Of a stretch of 64,000 bases of DNA, positions 31,130 to 42,239 are shown one piece after another. Numbering within the stretch: position 1 is the stretch's first letter; the number at the start of each line of letters is the position of its first letter. The notes below the pieces were generated by a model. That model did not search any database. It was given only the letters and a program-made list of their open reading frames with translations, and had not been told where the DNA came from. A program made the translations under genes and the position numbers. The stretch spans positions 10,196,204 through 10,260,203 of the forward strand of contig OY829328.1 of NCBI GenBank assembly GCA_963691655.1. The letters are read 5' to 3'. The stretch is from Toxonevra muliebris (Eukaryota > Arthropoda > Insecta > Diptera > Pallopteridae).

Positions 31130-33061
31130 AAACTCGCGTTGCGCGTAAATTTTAAAAATAAGTATCGTCTTTTAGCACTGTTAGATAGTATCTGTCACAT
31201 AAAATTTTATATTGTTATATATACATACATATTATCAATCTACACAAACTTACATACATACATAATGCAAGAGAGACTCCACTTTTGCCAATACGTATAA
31301 ACGTACATACAAACATACATACGTATAAACATACAAATAAATACATACTTACAATAAGCATAAATAAGCATAATGAATACTTAGAGTGATACTGCACTTC
31401 TGCCCACACATAAGACCACAAGCACAATAATGTAAACAACGATCGTGGAGAAGTTAATTAATCGACTAAGGGAAGTTTATTGTAAACAATTGTGAGATTT
31501 TTTTGCCACAATGCAAGAAAGAATAGTTAAGAATGAGAATGCTGTCCTTTTTCCTGTTCGCTTGGTGCTTTTCAACTTATTGAACATTGAGTGTGTGTAT
31601 CACATTCAACAAAATGTAAACAATGATCGTGGAGAAGTGAAATCGATTAATTAAAGGCAATATATACAAATCACAGTATGTGATAACAAACAAAACTGTT
31701 ATGCAAGATTTTTTTCCCACAATGCAAGAAAGAATAGTTAAAACTGAGAATGCAGTCCTTTTTCCTGTTCGCTTGGTGCTTTTCAACTTATTGAACATGT
31801 TTAAACATGAAATTTTTCATAATGTATGACTGTATCATTTAAAGGCAATATTTACAAATCACAGTATGTGATAATTTGATTTTGCGGCTGATATGCACTT
31901 GACTCCTCTCAATTCACTGTGCCAAATGTAAACAATGATCGTGAGAAAAAACACTAGGTCTTTTTAATGAGTGTGTATGTATGTATGTATGTAAGGAAAG
32001 GGAGGGAAAAATAAAGCAAAATTGTATTCCATTTATGCTTTCTACTTTTCCTGCTTGCCTGGTGGCGTAAAAAAAGCCATTCCCCATTCCCCATTGTGCC
32101 AGAACATACATATCCCTACTACTGTATATGTATGTTCTGGCACAAATGGGATTAGGGGAATGAGAATACAGTTCTGTTCTGGAAATTCGTTTTGTAGCAT
32201 ATCAGCTATCCTATCCTATCCTATGTGTATCACAAAACAAACTTCAAATATAAAAAAACACAATGATGTGCGGAGTTGAAATATATTTTTTGTATATTGT
32301 TTCTATATGATGCCAATGGGGAATGAGAATACAGTTCTTTTTCCTGTTCTGATAATTTGTTCTGCAGCTAATATGTATCCTATCCTATGTGTATCACAAA
32401 ACAAACTTCAAATATCAAAAAAAAAAAAAAAAAGAAAAAACACAATGATGTGCAGAGTTAAAATATATTTTTGGTTATTTATGCTTTTTCTTTTTTCTGT
32501 TTGTCTGGTTCTTATATGTGTATTACAAAACAAACTTCAGATTTAAAAAAAAAACACAATGATGTGCGGGGTTAAAAAATATTTTTTGTTATTTATGCTT
32601 TCTCTTTTTTCTGTTTGCCTGGTTCTTATTCAAAGGTTTCATATAAATTATTATTGGTTCTTGCAATTCCCGTCTATTATTTTGTGAAAAATATATATAT
32701 TTACTTATTAAAAAAAAAACGGTTTCCCTTTCCCCTTGTGCCAGAACATACATATCCCTACTACTGTATATGTATGTTCTGGCACAAGCCCCATTCCCCA
32801 TTCCCCATTCCTCATTCCCCATTCCCCATTCCCCATTCCTCATTCCTCATTCCCCATTCCCCATTCCCCATTCCCCATTCCCCTTGTGCCAGAACATACA
32901 TATCCCTACTACTGTATATGTATGTTCTGGCACAAGCCCCATTCCCCATTCCCCATTCCTCATTCCCCATTCCCCATTCCCCATTCCTCATTCCCCATTC
33001 CCCATTCCTCATTCCCCATTCCCCATTCCCCTTGTGCCAGAACATACATATCCCTACTACT
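31130..33061. repeat. Polinton right terminal inverted repeat
   Basis: Reverse-complement partner of 16998-18918. The outer part is nearly identical, including the tip repeats and the CCCCATT/CCTCATT heptamers at about 32788-32884 and 32938-33031, but the number of heptamers differs between sides. The inner 100-120 bp (about 31130-31230) are clearly more diverged, with small indels relative to the left copy. Confidence 0.95.
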
Positions 33062-33067
33062 CTCCCA
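33062..33067. repeat. Polinton target-site duplication, right copy
   Basis: CTCCCA, identical to 16992-16997, directly follows the last base of the element. Confidence 0.9.
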
Positions 33068-33227
33068 ATCATTCTCTTTTTTTTTTTTCTTTTTTCTATA
33101 AGTAAACATAACTTATGGCCGTCAGACCATCAGCCTCTCAAGGGGACTTATATGTGTTTCGATACGTGCAGTAATTGAGTGATCTGAAGGTAGTGTAGTC
33201 TGTCACCTTCTCGTAACCTAATCTAAA

Positions 33228-33560
33228 CTAGATACCAAACTATCATGGCGCTCTCATGTTGAGCTAAAGGTATCCAAGGCACTGGCAGCTTGTTGCCAAT
33301 GTAAGGTTATTTTTGGCAAAACATGGAGTCTATCACCTGATAAAGTCGAATGGCACTATAAGGCTATGATTAGATCCATAATCACCTCTGCATCCATAGG
33401 ATTACTTTTCCCCGACTTCAAAGGACTATGGTCATCTGCCATATATGAACCTCTTATACGACTACCTATTTGCAATAATTAAAACAACATTGATATAATC
33501 AACTTCATAACTAGTGAAGGCCTTTCCCAACTAAACTCTGTCACAAATGCCAATAACTTG
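33228..33560 (+). pseudogene. LINE reverse transcriptase fragment
   Basis: From 33228 the plus strand reads about 55 residues of the post-catalytic RT region of R1/Loa-type LINEs (DTKLSWRSHVELKVSKAL, FGKTWSLSP), then decays with stops. There is no start, no catalytic box and no neighbouring domain. It flanks the right end of the Polinton. Confidence 0.65.
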
Positions 33561-33874
33561 ATTTGATTTTCGTTGACGATTTTTCTAGTTTAACTGTGTT
33601 AAGTTCATTACCATTGGTCTTGCCATAAGATCCTCATCATCCTACTACTGACATAAATTTCTCTACTTCAACGGAGTGTGTTGAGAAGAAAACTCACATT
33701 TCTTTAAATTACAATTTGAAAGAAAAAAAATGCCTAAACAAAACTGAAAAATTACCTATCAGAAATTGATTGGAAGTCATTGCTCATGCTTGACTCGCGA
33801 GCTTCTGTTTTCTTACTTAATAATGCGGTTGAACAATTCAATAATTCTCTTTGTAACGGCTTTAGTCTTTCTAT

Positions 33875-34180
33875 CCCTAGGTTAGGTTAAGTAGGAGTGG
33901 CTGTCGAGAGACATTGTGATACCACTTAGTTGGACCTACAGTTAAACGCCGATTCCGAACGACGTTGTAGCATTTTTTTTTTATCAGTTTGATGGTTTTG
34001 CCGTTACCAACCAAGGTTTGTACTTGTATACATTCTTATAATTTCCATACACTTCATATTGATAGTGAATATACCATAAGAAGGTTATGAAAATTAATCA
34101 CCAGACGAAGACGGGAATCGAACCCAAACCTCCCGGATGAAAGTCTAGTGCACTACCCACTAGACTATCGAGGTCGTCCC
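33875..34180 (-). repeat. tRNA-headed SINE with a LINE-like 3' tail
   Basis: Read on the minus strand from about 34180. A tRNA-like head has an A box (TAGTCTAGTGGGTA) and a perfect B-box core (GGTTCGATTCC). A body carries the core motif TTCGGAATCGGCGTTTAACTG. The tail contains GTGGTATCACAATG and GCCACTCCTACTTAACCTAACC. The tail strings reappear, in the same order, at the 3' end of the LINE relic near 56.04-56.11 kb. A possible short target duplication (TCCCTA) occurs at 33874-33879 and 34178-34183. The head cannot fold as a proper tRNA anticodon arm, so it is not a tRNA gene. Confidence 0.75.
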
Positions 34181-34189
34181 TAAATCTAA

Positions 34190-36990
34190 TTTAAAAAATC
34201 TAACTGATTTTTCTAAATATACTTATCTCCGCTACAGGTATCAACTCGAGCGCGAAGCTTGTTAGAAGAAGGGTAGCCAATGAAACCAATGAAAATTAGT
34301 GTTATTATTACCTAGTAGTTTCAATGTAATATAGTGATAGAAACGTCTTGAAACTTTGTCTCCCATTTTGTGTGTTGATTTTTTATTTTTTTCTTTGTCA
34401 GTAGACAATGTTGATTACGTATCAGTTTCCATATTTGTTAGGATTGTGAGAACTGAAAACAATTATCAAATTCAATTAAAAACAAATTCCTTTCACTCAT
34501 TTAAAAGCTTACGTTAACCGACTTTTCTTCAGCAAAAAATCAGGGCATTTTCGTACTGATTTCGAGATTTCAAAAAATCAGTATTTAAAAAAAAAAAAAA
34601 TCAGGACATGTACTGATCAAATCAGTATGTCTGACTACCCTAGTTATAATGGATATATAAATAAAGTTGAAGATTCACTGAAACAGCACCCTCAATCCTT
34701 TTGGGAGTTTGTGAACATAAAACGAAAAGATTCTGGATTTCCGTCGAGAAAGTGTTTTAATGAATGAGCAAACAATTTGTAATTTCGCTGATTTTTTTAT
34801 GTCAACATATTTCAAAATACCCTATCTCCAGTTGGTAATTCTTTCCCTTTTGTTGATGAAACTGTTGTTCTAGAATATATGAGAAACCTTAGAATCTGTG
34901 TTAACTCCGGTCCTGAGAGCCTTCCGAATGTATGCTAAAAGAATGTTACCAAAAACTTATGGAACCCATCACTCTTATGCTTCACAGTGTATAAAAAAAT
35001 TTCTTTCTCGCTAACATACATAGAAAACGACAGTTAATATGCAAATTCAAATCTGATAAATAAATTTCAGAGATGTCCCCAGTCCTCAATACATACATGC
35101 ACACTAACAATTGTTGCGGTCAAAGTTGAAAGTGACTACATATTTATATACTGTACTTTATGAAAAATGCTTCTGAACTTTGACCCTAGAAAAAAAGAAA
35201 AAAAAAAAAAACAAAATTTATGTAAAGTAGCAAAATATGTTAACAAGGCTAACTAGACAGAGGCATTATATACATACACGCAAACGAGGCCGTTTGCGTT
35301 TGAACAAAGAAATCTAAAGCACTAGGAGGCGAGAGAGAGAGGCTCGTAGGGTTAAACACGCTCTTTCTCTATCCGATGGAAATATCATACATTTTAAACA
35401 TTGATAGAACATGGATCAAAATAAATATCAAACGCAGACAAAAACTCACCGCCCCATTTTGAAAACTTTTGGATTCACTGGTGATGTGACGCATTTCTTG
35501 TATTGAAACTTGCAAATATTATGAAAAATCTCCACAGCAGCAACAATTTTATTACTCGCTCTGGATGTTTTAACAGCCAAAACAAAATATTTTAAAAAAG
35601 TTTTTTGTATGGCCAATTCAATTTTATTTGTTGAAAAGTAATATCATTTGTAAGCAACAATTAATATTGAAAACTTTTTGCAATAAATTGTATTTGTCTA
35701 AATTCTCTAAACTCTTTAGCACACAAACACCAATAAACAATTCAATTATTCACACATGCTGCATATAGAAGTGGATAACAAATGTTATGGTTTTTTAATT
35801 TTACTACTAATTAAAATATTTAATTACACAAACTTTAAATATATGTACATTTCGCTGGCGGATCTAAAAGGGGAAGGGAGAGGCAATGGCTTTGGGGTCC
35901 CTCCTCTTATCCTTTTATTGATAAAAACCTCATACATTTTGACATTGTACATGAATAAAAAATTGTGTAAAAAAATATACCCCGGCTCCCTCTTTAGGAA
36001 ATCTTTGGATCCGTTAGTGGTACATTGCATATGTGTAGGGTATAATGCGGATATATATACGAGAATTTTTTTTTCCTTTTTTTCCATTATGGATGGTAAT
36101 TAATTTTATTTTCTATTTAATATATATATTTAATTACATGAAATATTATGCTCTATAATTATTACGCCTCTGAGGTTTTATGTGCAACAATAAATATTAT
36201 TATTATTATTAAAAAAAATTAAACCTAACAAAAATAAAACAATTAAATGAATAAAAATATTTTCAATTTGGCTGGAAATCAATTTAAAAAAAAATAAAAA
36301 AAATATTTGCGTCAGGGCAACAAATTTTTCGATTCAAAAACTTTAAAATTGCATTAAAATTAAATACAAAATTTACGTAATCTTGTGAAATACAAATTTC
36401 TATATATTTATGCCGCACAATCGATTTTTATGTAAACATGACTACCTTTTGTATATATTAGTTATATCTACTACCTTTTGTAGGTATGTATATGTTTGTG
36501 TTATTTGTTTTTGTGTTTATGTCTGCAAATAGTCAACGGATTGTATATCTCTAGGTATTTGCAACTGTAGTATCAGTAGAAATATATATATATTTTTTAG
36601 CAAAATGAAGCAAATTGGCAATTTGAAGAATTCAAGGCATAATAACTTGTATGAATATATGTATACATATTAAAGTGTATTGAAAAAATATATGAACAAT
36701 TAAGTTCCCCTTTTGAAAATGTTCTACATACAATAAATAATCTTTAATAATAAATAAGAACATTAAATAAACTATATTTTCGATATTTCTTGGCAAAGTA
36801 GTAGAATGTTATCATCAAATATCGAATCTTGTGATGCATTCTGCTTACCAAACTCAGTTAGGTTTTTCAACTAACTTTTTCTTGTCTAAAACCAATAGAA
36901 CTTAATCTAGATATCTCTCCATATTTCAATCAAGTCTCAGAAACACTATATTTATACTGTCTTAATTCTTAAGTCTTAATTCTAAATACA
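34190..36990. other. Mostly non-coding, with one LINE scrap
   Basis: At about 34674-34790 the plus strand reads a short non-LTR linker fragment (HPQSFWEFVNIKRKDSGFP) followed by stops. The remainder is AT-rich with no gene, including a purine-rich patch near 35320 and an ATT/TTA repeat near 36196-36210. Confidence 0.5.
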
Positions 36991-36993
36991 TTT

Positions 36994-37255
36994 ATGATAC
37001 TGCATAAATTTTTGTCAAAATACGAGTTTTATATGAAGGAATTTAATTGTTTAGACAAATTTCTATATAGGAATTATATCCTTAATTATGAAACTAACTT
37101 AAAATCCAATCCGAAAGCTTTTTGGCGTTTTATTAATTCAAAGAAATCTTCTTCAGATTTTCTTTCGTCAGTTTTTTTAAATGAAAGGTGTGCAAACTCA
37201 CCAGTGGAAATTGCTAACCTTCTTGCTGACTTCTTTTGTTCAAATTTTGTTTCTC
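36994..37255 (+). pseudogene. LINE endonuclease-RT linker fragment
   Basis: The frame reads NCLDKFLYRNYILNYETNLKSNPKAFWRFINSKKS, a linker typical of jockey/CR1-type LINEs, and matches the layout of the longer copy at 60.07-60.2 kb. It ends near 37255, where the sequence becomes the opposite-strand endonuclease segment of a related LINE. Confidence 0.65.
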
Positions 37256-37274
37256 TTCTCCTTTGGACATTTCA

Positions 37275-37560
37275 GTTTTAGCAGGATCTCTATCCTTGCG
37301 AAAAATATTGTAAAGCTGAGTATCAAATAAATCCTCATCAAAGAAGTCAGCATTTAGCCAGGTCTCGATGAGAACGATGATGTTATAGTCAAGATGAGAG
37401 CTTTTCGAACGGAACAAATGAGATTTTGTTCTGAGGCGAATATATCCGAAGAGATCATATGAAGAAGCTGTTGGATGATTATTGCTGGATCTGTCAATAT
37501 TAGGAGCAGTGGCCATAATTGTAGAAGACAGTGGATCAAATGCATCAAAATGAGGTGCAT
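37275..37560 (-). pseudogene. LINE endonuclease N-terminal fragment
   Basis: Minus-strand frames read LDYNIIVLIETWLN and the adjacent DLFDTQLYNIFRKDRD, which are early motifs of the apurinic-type endonuclease of jockey/CR1 LINEs. The frame is truncated at about 37275. It follows the ORF1-like gene on the same strand in the correct LINE order. Confidence 0.65.
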
Positions 37561-37566
37561 TGAGAT

Positions 37567-38577
37567 TTACTTGTTTTTTGATGGACGTTCAATATATGCA
37601 GATGAAGACTGTAAATGAATACCTCTTTTTCGAGGAACAAACTTATGGACCACAATATCACAAGGCCAGAAATCCTTAGATACAATGCGGTCAAACACCT
37701 CAGCAGGAGGTATGATCTTGAATGAGGCGATTTGACGTTCCGATTGAGCAGCAAGCTTGAAGCAATTAAATTCATAAGAAGATGTACCAAGCTTAAAGTT
37801 TATATATGCTGATACATCAGATTCAGAAGTAGACCTGGCTAGCCTTGAGAAAAAGATGGACTTGCGTACCGGAACAACTGATGGGCATACTGACGGCGGT
37901 GTAACCACCAGAGGTGACGAAATCTGCGAGGTGACGAAATCTGTCTGGACTCCAGACCATTGATCAGGAACAATTAGTTGTAAGTTATCAACCGAAGATT
38001 GTCGTGAAGCAGCAGTATAAGTAGTCGAGGCAGTAGTAGGAGATGGAGTTACAGCAGGCAGAACAGCAGTAGCACCAGGCAGAGCAACAGCAGGCATAGC
38101 AGCAGCAGCAAATGGCATAGCAGCACTAGCAGCAGGCATAACAGCAGCAGGAGGCATAGAAGCAGCAGCAGCAGGCATAGCAACCGCAGCAGCATCAACT
38201 CGCATAACATAAGTGTTAGGCATAGCAGCAACATCAGCAGGCAGAGCAGCGACAGCGGCAGCGGCAGGCAGAGCAGGAGCAATAACTGGCAAAGCAGCAC
38301 CAATAGTAGCAACATGAGTGTAGACAGGTTCAGAATTATAGTTTGATGGGCTATTTGAACCCACTGAATCCTTGATAGCAGTTAAATGTCTATTTAATTC
38401 AGCACTCATAAATGAATCATATGCTTTAGAAAGTTTTGCAGATACACCAAGGCATTCTTCAGAGAAATATCCAAGATTGCGATTACCTTTAAGCATTCTG
38501 AGGTCGTAATCGGCCAAAGGGCCAGCAGAGCACGCACGATGAAAAAATTTCTTGCACAGACCACTGCATGGTGTCAT
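37567..38577 (-). CDS. LINE ORF1-like protein (PHD-like finger, Ala/Met/Pro repeats)
   Basis: An open frame of 336 residues from an ATG at 38577. The N-terminus has a Cys/His pattern (C-x3-C-x4-HRAC) that looks like the C-terminal half of a PHD finger, as found in ORF1 proteins of CR1/jockey LINEs. The middle is a low-complexity Ala/Met/Pro stretch (about residues 100-175, from GCA/GGCATA-type repeats), and the C-terminal third is globular (FFSRLARSTSESDVSAYI...CDIVVHKFVPRKRG). It would bind LINE RNA. The first half of the finger may be missing at the 5' side. The frame is intact, but its endonuclease partner is truncated. Confidence 0.6.
   Translation of the reverse strand: MTPCSGLCKKFFHRACSAGPLADYDLRMLKGNRNLGYFSEECLGVSAKLSKAYDSFMSAELNRHLTAIKDSVGSNSPSNYNSEPVYTHVATIGAALPVIAPALPAAAAVAALPADVAAMPNTYVMRVDAAAVAMPAAAASMPPAAVMPAASAAMPFAAAAMPAVALPGATAVLPAVTPSPTTASTTYTAASRQSSVDNLQLIVPDQWSGVQTDFVTSQISSPLVVTPPSVCPSVVPVRKSIFFSRLARSTSESDVSAYINFKLGTSSYEFNCFKLAAQSERQIASFKIIPPAEVFDRIVSKDFWPCDIVVHKFVPRKRGIHLQSSSAYIERPSKNK
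38040..38315. repeat. GCA-rich low-complexity repeat
   Basis: Imperfect GCAGCA and GGCATAGCAGCA units. They lie within the ORF1-like gene and generate its Ala/Met-rich stretch as well as a spurious Leu-rich frame. Confidence 0.85.
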
Positions 38578-38639
38578 TATCCTTAGTTCTTGAAAATTTC
38601 AAGTTGCACTTGCCACAGAAATCTTCCATTGCGAAAAGA

Positions 38640-39470
38640 TTTCTGACAAGTATAAGCAGCAAAAGAACAAATTTACAGCTAGCGAGACAGGCAGCAGCAG
38701 CACCAGCAAATATTGAATGGTAGTGCAGAGAGCACTAGCAGCAGGTACAATTATATAAAGATGCAGCAACAGAAGTAATTCGCAAATATTTATAATTGCA
38801 GAATATTTAAGTTTATAAATTGTAATATTAAGCGTTAAAAAATCATATTAAGCGTAAAAAAATTTTAGGCCCACTCTAGAGACCTGATGACTATCTATAG
38901 TTAATATTTGATGTACAAATCCCACAGTTTAGGCTATTATATATTTAAGTTTTCAATTCCGTTTTCTTTATGATATTTACCATTAAGTCAACCAAATTGG
39001 CACAATTCAATTACAATATTATTAAGTTTTTAATTATGTTTTTTCAAGTCTCCATCAATTTAGATTTTAATCTCTATTTTATTTGATACATCCTGAAATT
39101 AAAAGTAGACATACACTCGCGCTCAAAAAAAGCCGAGTTTTAAGTTTGATAAAATATTCTTATTCTTTTATTTATTATTAAACTAATTTCTTTTTCTTTT
39201 TTTTTTAAGTTTAAATAAAATAATGTTATTTAAAACATTTCGTTAGGTTTTTAAAAAGTTTAAACAAAAAATGACTATACTTAAAGCATGTATTCCATTC
39301 AAGTACAATATACGCTACCAAAAAGCTTATATGTTAAAGTCAAATTCACAAATTTGATAATAAAAAAAAAAAGTTTGTAATGAGTGAAAATGATGTTTTT
39401 TAATATATTACATGTTACTTATGTATAAGCAACGATATTTGTAAATTTTGTAAACTAAGGAAAGGCTTTT
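38640..39470. other. Non-coding stretch
   Basis: No gene is seen. The first part is CAG/GCA-rich (38690-38770), probably the 5' untranslated region of the adjacent LINE; the rest is AT-rich. Confidence 0.4.
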
Positions 39471-39479
39471 AGTAACGAG

Positions 39480-40440
39480 TATACCCCCTTTCGCCTTGGT
39501 GGCACTTCCTACCCGAGAAAACATGCTATCACAAAGATTTATTTATTATATCTTCGGAAATCTCGTTGTATCAAGTGGATACAATTGCTTCCATCAGTTT
39601 GGGAATAATTAAGGACTTATTTTGACGAATTTTTCGTTTAATAATTGCCCAAACATTTTCAATTGGATTCATGTCTGGGCTGTTTCCGGGCCATGGTAAC
39701 GACTGTATCTCCAAAACTTTTATATATTCCGCTACCTATGAAAAGAAAAATAAGTAATAACACAAAATTTTTAAAAATAATTTCTAAAAAGATGTTCATT
39801 CAACAAGGGTAATTGCCGATTTGAATGATGACATGGTGCAGAATCGTCTTGAAATATTACTTTGGAATTTTGCTCGAATAATATATCTATAAAAGGTAAT
39901 ACGCCTCTGTCTACGTAGACTGAAGGATAATTTCTCCAGCATCACAGCTGGTAATTGCACCCCAGACCATAATGTGCGGTCTGTGCTTTACAGTACTTTG
40001 GGTGCATTCATCACTGTATCTTTCGTTGGACCTGCGGCGTACCTTGAATCCTGAATCTGGACCAACAAGATTTATTTTACTTTCGCCAGAGAATATGACT
40101 TGAGCCCAATCATTAGACCACCAATTTCTCTTTTCCCTGCATCAATTTAAACGATTTAAACGCTACTTTGCTGTTAACAATGGCTTTTTCGCAGCTCTTC
40201 GTGCATCCAGATTATTTTCGTTTATTTTATTTCTCAACTTTTTTTACTTTATGCATCACTCTCAACTCTGAAGAGATTTCTGGTGAAGTTTTTTTTTTAG
40301 ATTTTTTAAACTTATACTATACCTTTGTCCTTATGTCCATTTGTTTTTCTTGGACGTCCACTGCCAGATGGGCATGTCAGACTCCCGGCTTCCGAAAAAT
40401 TCTTCCAGAAACTTCTTACTGAAGATTCGTGAAAGCCCAC
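39480..40440 (-). pseudogene. Tc1-like transposase relic
   Basis: Minus-strand frames give, in order: NWWSNDWAQVIFSGESKINLVG (about 40075-40125), RPHIMVWGA (about 39960), FQDDSAPCHHSN (about 39820-39865) and SLPWPGNSPDMNPIENVWAIIKRK (about 39630-39700). The second Asp and the Glu of a Tc1-type DDE triad are present, but the first (FSDES in relatives) reads FSGES, a loss of the catalytic residue. Stops and an AT-rich insertion near 39735-39795 interrupt it. I could not find terminal inverted repeats. Confidence 0.75.
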
Positions 40441-40459
40441 TTTTTTCGATATTGAAACT

Positions 40460-41150
40460 TTTTCTGAGTTTTACCGCTTATATACAATAATTTAAATTTT
40501 TGCTATTATGTTTATACCATAACTTATTTTTTAATATTCACTTAACCTTCAAATATTTTAAGACCGAACTGTACTCATCGATATAAAACTCATATGTAAA
40601 TCAGAAATTGAGTTACACAGTCAGAAAACCAACAAACAAACTCGAAAAATAACAGTAAACAGTAGTAAAATATACGAATATATAAATATAAATATACGAG
40701 TGTATATATATTAGAGTGGTCTTTAATTTTTAAGTTTGGAATATTTTTCCATACGCCCACTAATTTTGTTCCTTTATGTCAATAATGTGAGCTGTAAAAG
40801 TTTCAAACAAAAATATTTATATTTAAACGTGCCTCCTCGGTTTCAAAAAATGTGATATGCATGTATGTAATATGCTGCTTATTTATTTGAATTATTATTT
40901 TTATTATTATATAAATTGGTTTTCCATCTATTAATCCCCCACTAACAATTACTGAAAATAAAATCTCAGATAAGAATGATTATGAACTTTTTGGTGGATT
41001 TTTTACTCTACCAATTGGACCATTTGATAATATGGGAGTGTTTTTCAGATATAAACTTTGAGTCCGAAGAGGCACGCTTAAATTTGAATCTTTTTGCCTG
41101 AAACTTTCACAGTTTACATTTTTCACATAAAAGAACAAAATTAGAGGGCG
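40460..41150. other. Non-coding stretch
   Basis: AT-rich with a short TATA-type microsatellite near 40675-40710. No gene or element is recognised. Confidence 0.45.
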
Positions 41151-41159
41151 TAGAGTAAA

Positions 41160-42235
41160 TTAGATTAGATAAATACGGAGGTGGGCAATAATTTCCCAGA
41201 TCACTGCGGCCATCTAGGGCCAATTGTGATATACCTCAAAGATTTATTGTATTTATAGTTCTCCTATGAGTTTATTTCCTTTGAGGAAATTTAATATCTC
41301 TTTAGGAGAACAATCCGCAATGTCTTGCGGTTGTAGGATAGAGTTTCCCAAGTAACGAAGTCGGCTCCTCATTAGACCTTCACAGTGGCATAAAATATGT
41401 TCTGCTGTTTCTTCCTCCTCGTTACATATTCGGCACGTATCATCTTGTGCTAGACTCAAGTTCGATAGGTGTTTTTTGACCCTACAGTGCTCTGTATAGA
41501 ACCCTGTGGCAATTCAGATTTGGTTCCTGCCTAAATTAAGCAGTTGTTTAGTTTTGCGTTGACAGATCTTTGGCATGAATGATTTAGCTTGTCTGTTACC
41601 GGGGGTTTCCCTCCAGTATTGTAACGAGTTACTGTCCAGCCAATTTTTTAAACTGATTTTAACGGAACTCCATGGTAGACCGCAGAATGGTCGTGGTCCA
41701 GTGAGTTCACTGGATGATCCTTGCAAGTTCGTCCGCCATTTCATTGCCTACATGTCCTCTATGCCCTGGCACCCAAATGAGTTGTACTCTGTTATGAGAA
41801 GCTAGACAGATTAGGAGCTGTAGGCAGTCCCAAACTAATTTGGAGGTAATTTTATATGCAGTTAGTGCAAGAAGAGCCGGTTTGCTGTCAGAGTGTATGT
41901 AAATGTTCTTGTTGTGCACAGATCTGTTTTCATACTCCCTTAGGCAAAGCTCGATGGCATGCACCTCGGCTTGGAAAACTGAGTTACCTGTGCCCATACC
42001 AGCATAAATATATTTTTTTGGTCTAACTCCGTACACTCCTGCCCCAACTCCTTCGTTTGTCTTGGAGCCATTTGTATACCATACATGATAGTCCCCTGTA
42101 AACTTTGGCCTGACCTGTTCCCAGTTATTCTTATCAGAGAATGTGACATTAACGTTGTGGCAGAAGTTGTAACGCGGAAGACATTTATCGGTAGAAAGAA
42201 TAGTAAAGCTTTCAACCAGGTTAATTTCTTGGATT
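41160..42235 (-). pseudogene. R1/I-type LINE relic: RNase H, zinc knuckle and 3' end
   Basis: On the minus strand, 42036-41707 reads an RNase H domain (FQAEVHAIELCL, IYIHSDSKPALLAL, WVPGHRGHVGNEMADELA) with its acidic residues. 41459-41253 reads the C-terminal CCHC-like finger (CRICNEEEETAEHILCHC). A TAATCTAATCTAA-type tail follows at about 41160. Frameshifts separate these parts (for example at about 41710 and 42040). The RT domain is absent, as expected for a 5'-truncated copy. Confidence 0.8.
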
Positions 42236-42239
42236 AGAT

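Larger units (their letters stand above)
16998..33061. mobile_element. Maverick/Polinton virus-like DNA transposon, near-complete
   Basis: The element is 16,064 bp. It begins AGTAGTAGGG and ends with the reverse complement of that sequence, with a 6-bp duplication and about 1.9-kb inverted repeats. It carries the Polinton hallmark set: protein-primed polymerase B, retroviral-type integrase, packaging ATPase, adenovirus-type protease, major and minor capsid proteins, plus a PLA2/pVI-like protein, a fibre-like protein and small ORFs. Capsid-module genes are on the minus strand, and the polymerase, ATPase and integrase modules are on plus. The only clear lesion I see is one frameshift in the gene at 27885. 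Near-identical outer inverted repeats and an intact target duplication suggest a relatively recent insertion. Confidence 0.97.

Noticed and set aside
34085..34180. tRNA gene on the minus strand
   Set aside because: A and B boxes are good, but the anticodon arm and acceptor stem do not pair, and the sequence runs into a SINE body.
38049..38315. Leu-rich 88-codon ORF
   Set aside because: It is a shadow frame of the GCA-rich repeat within the LINE ORF1-like gene.
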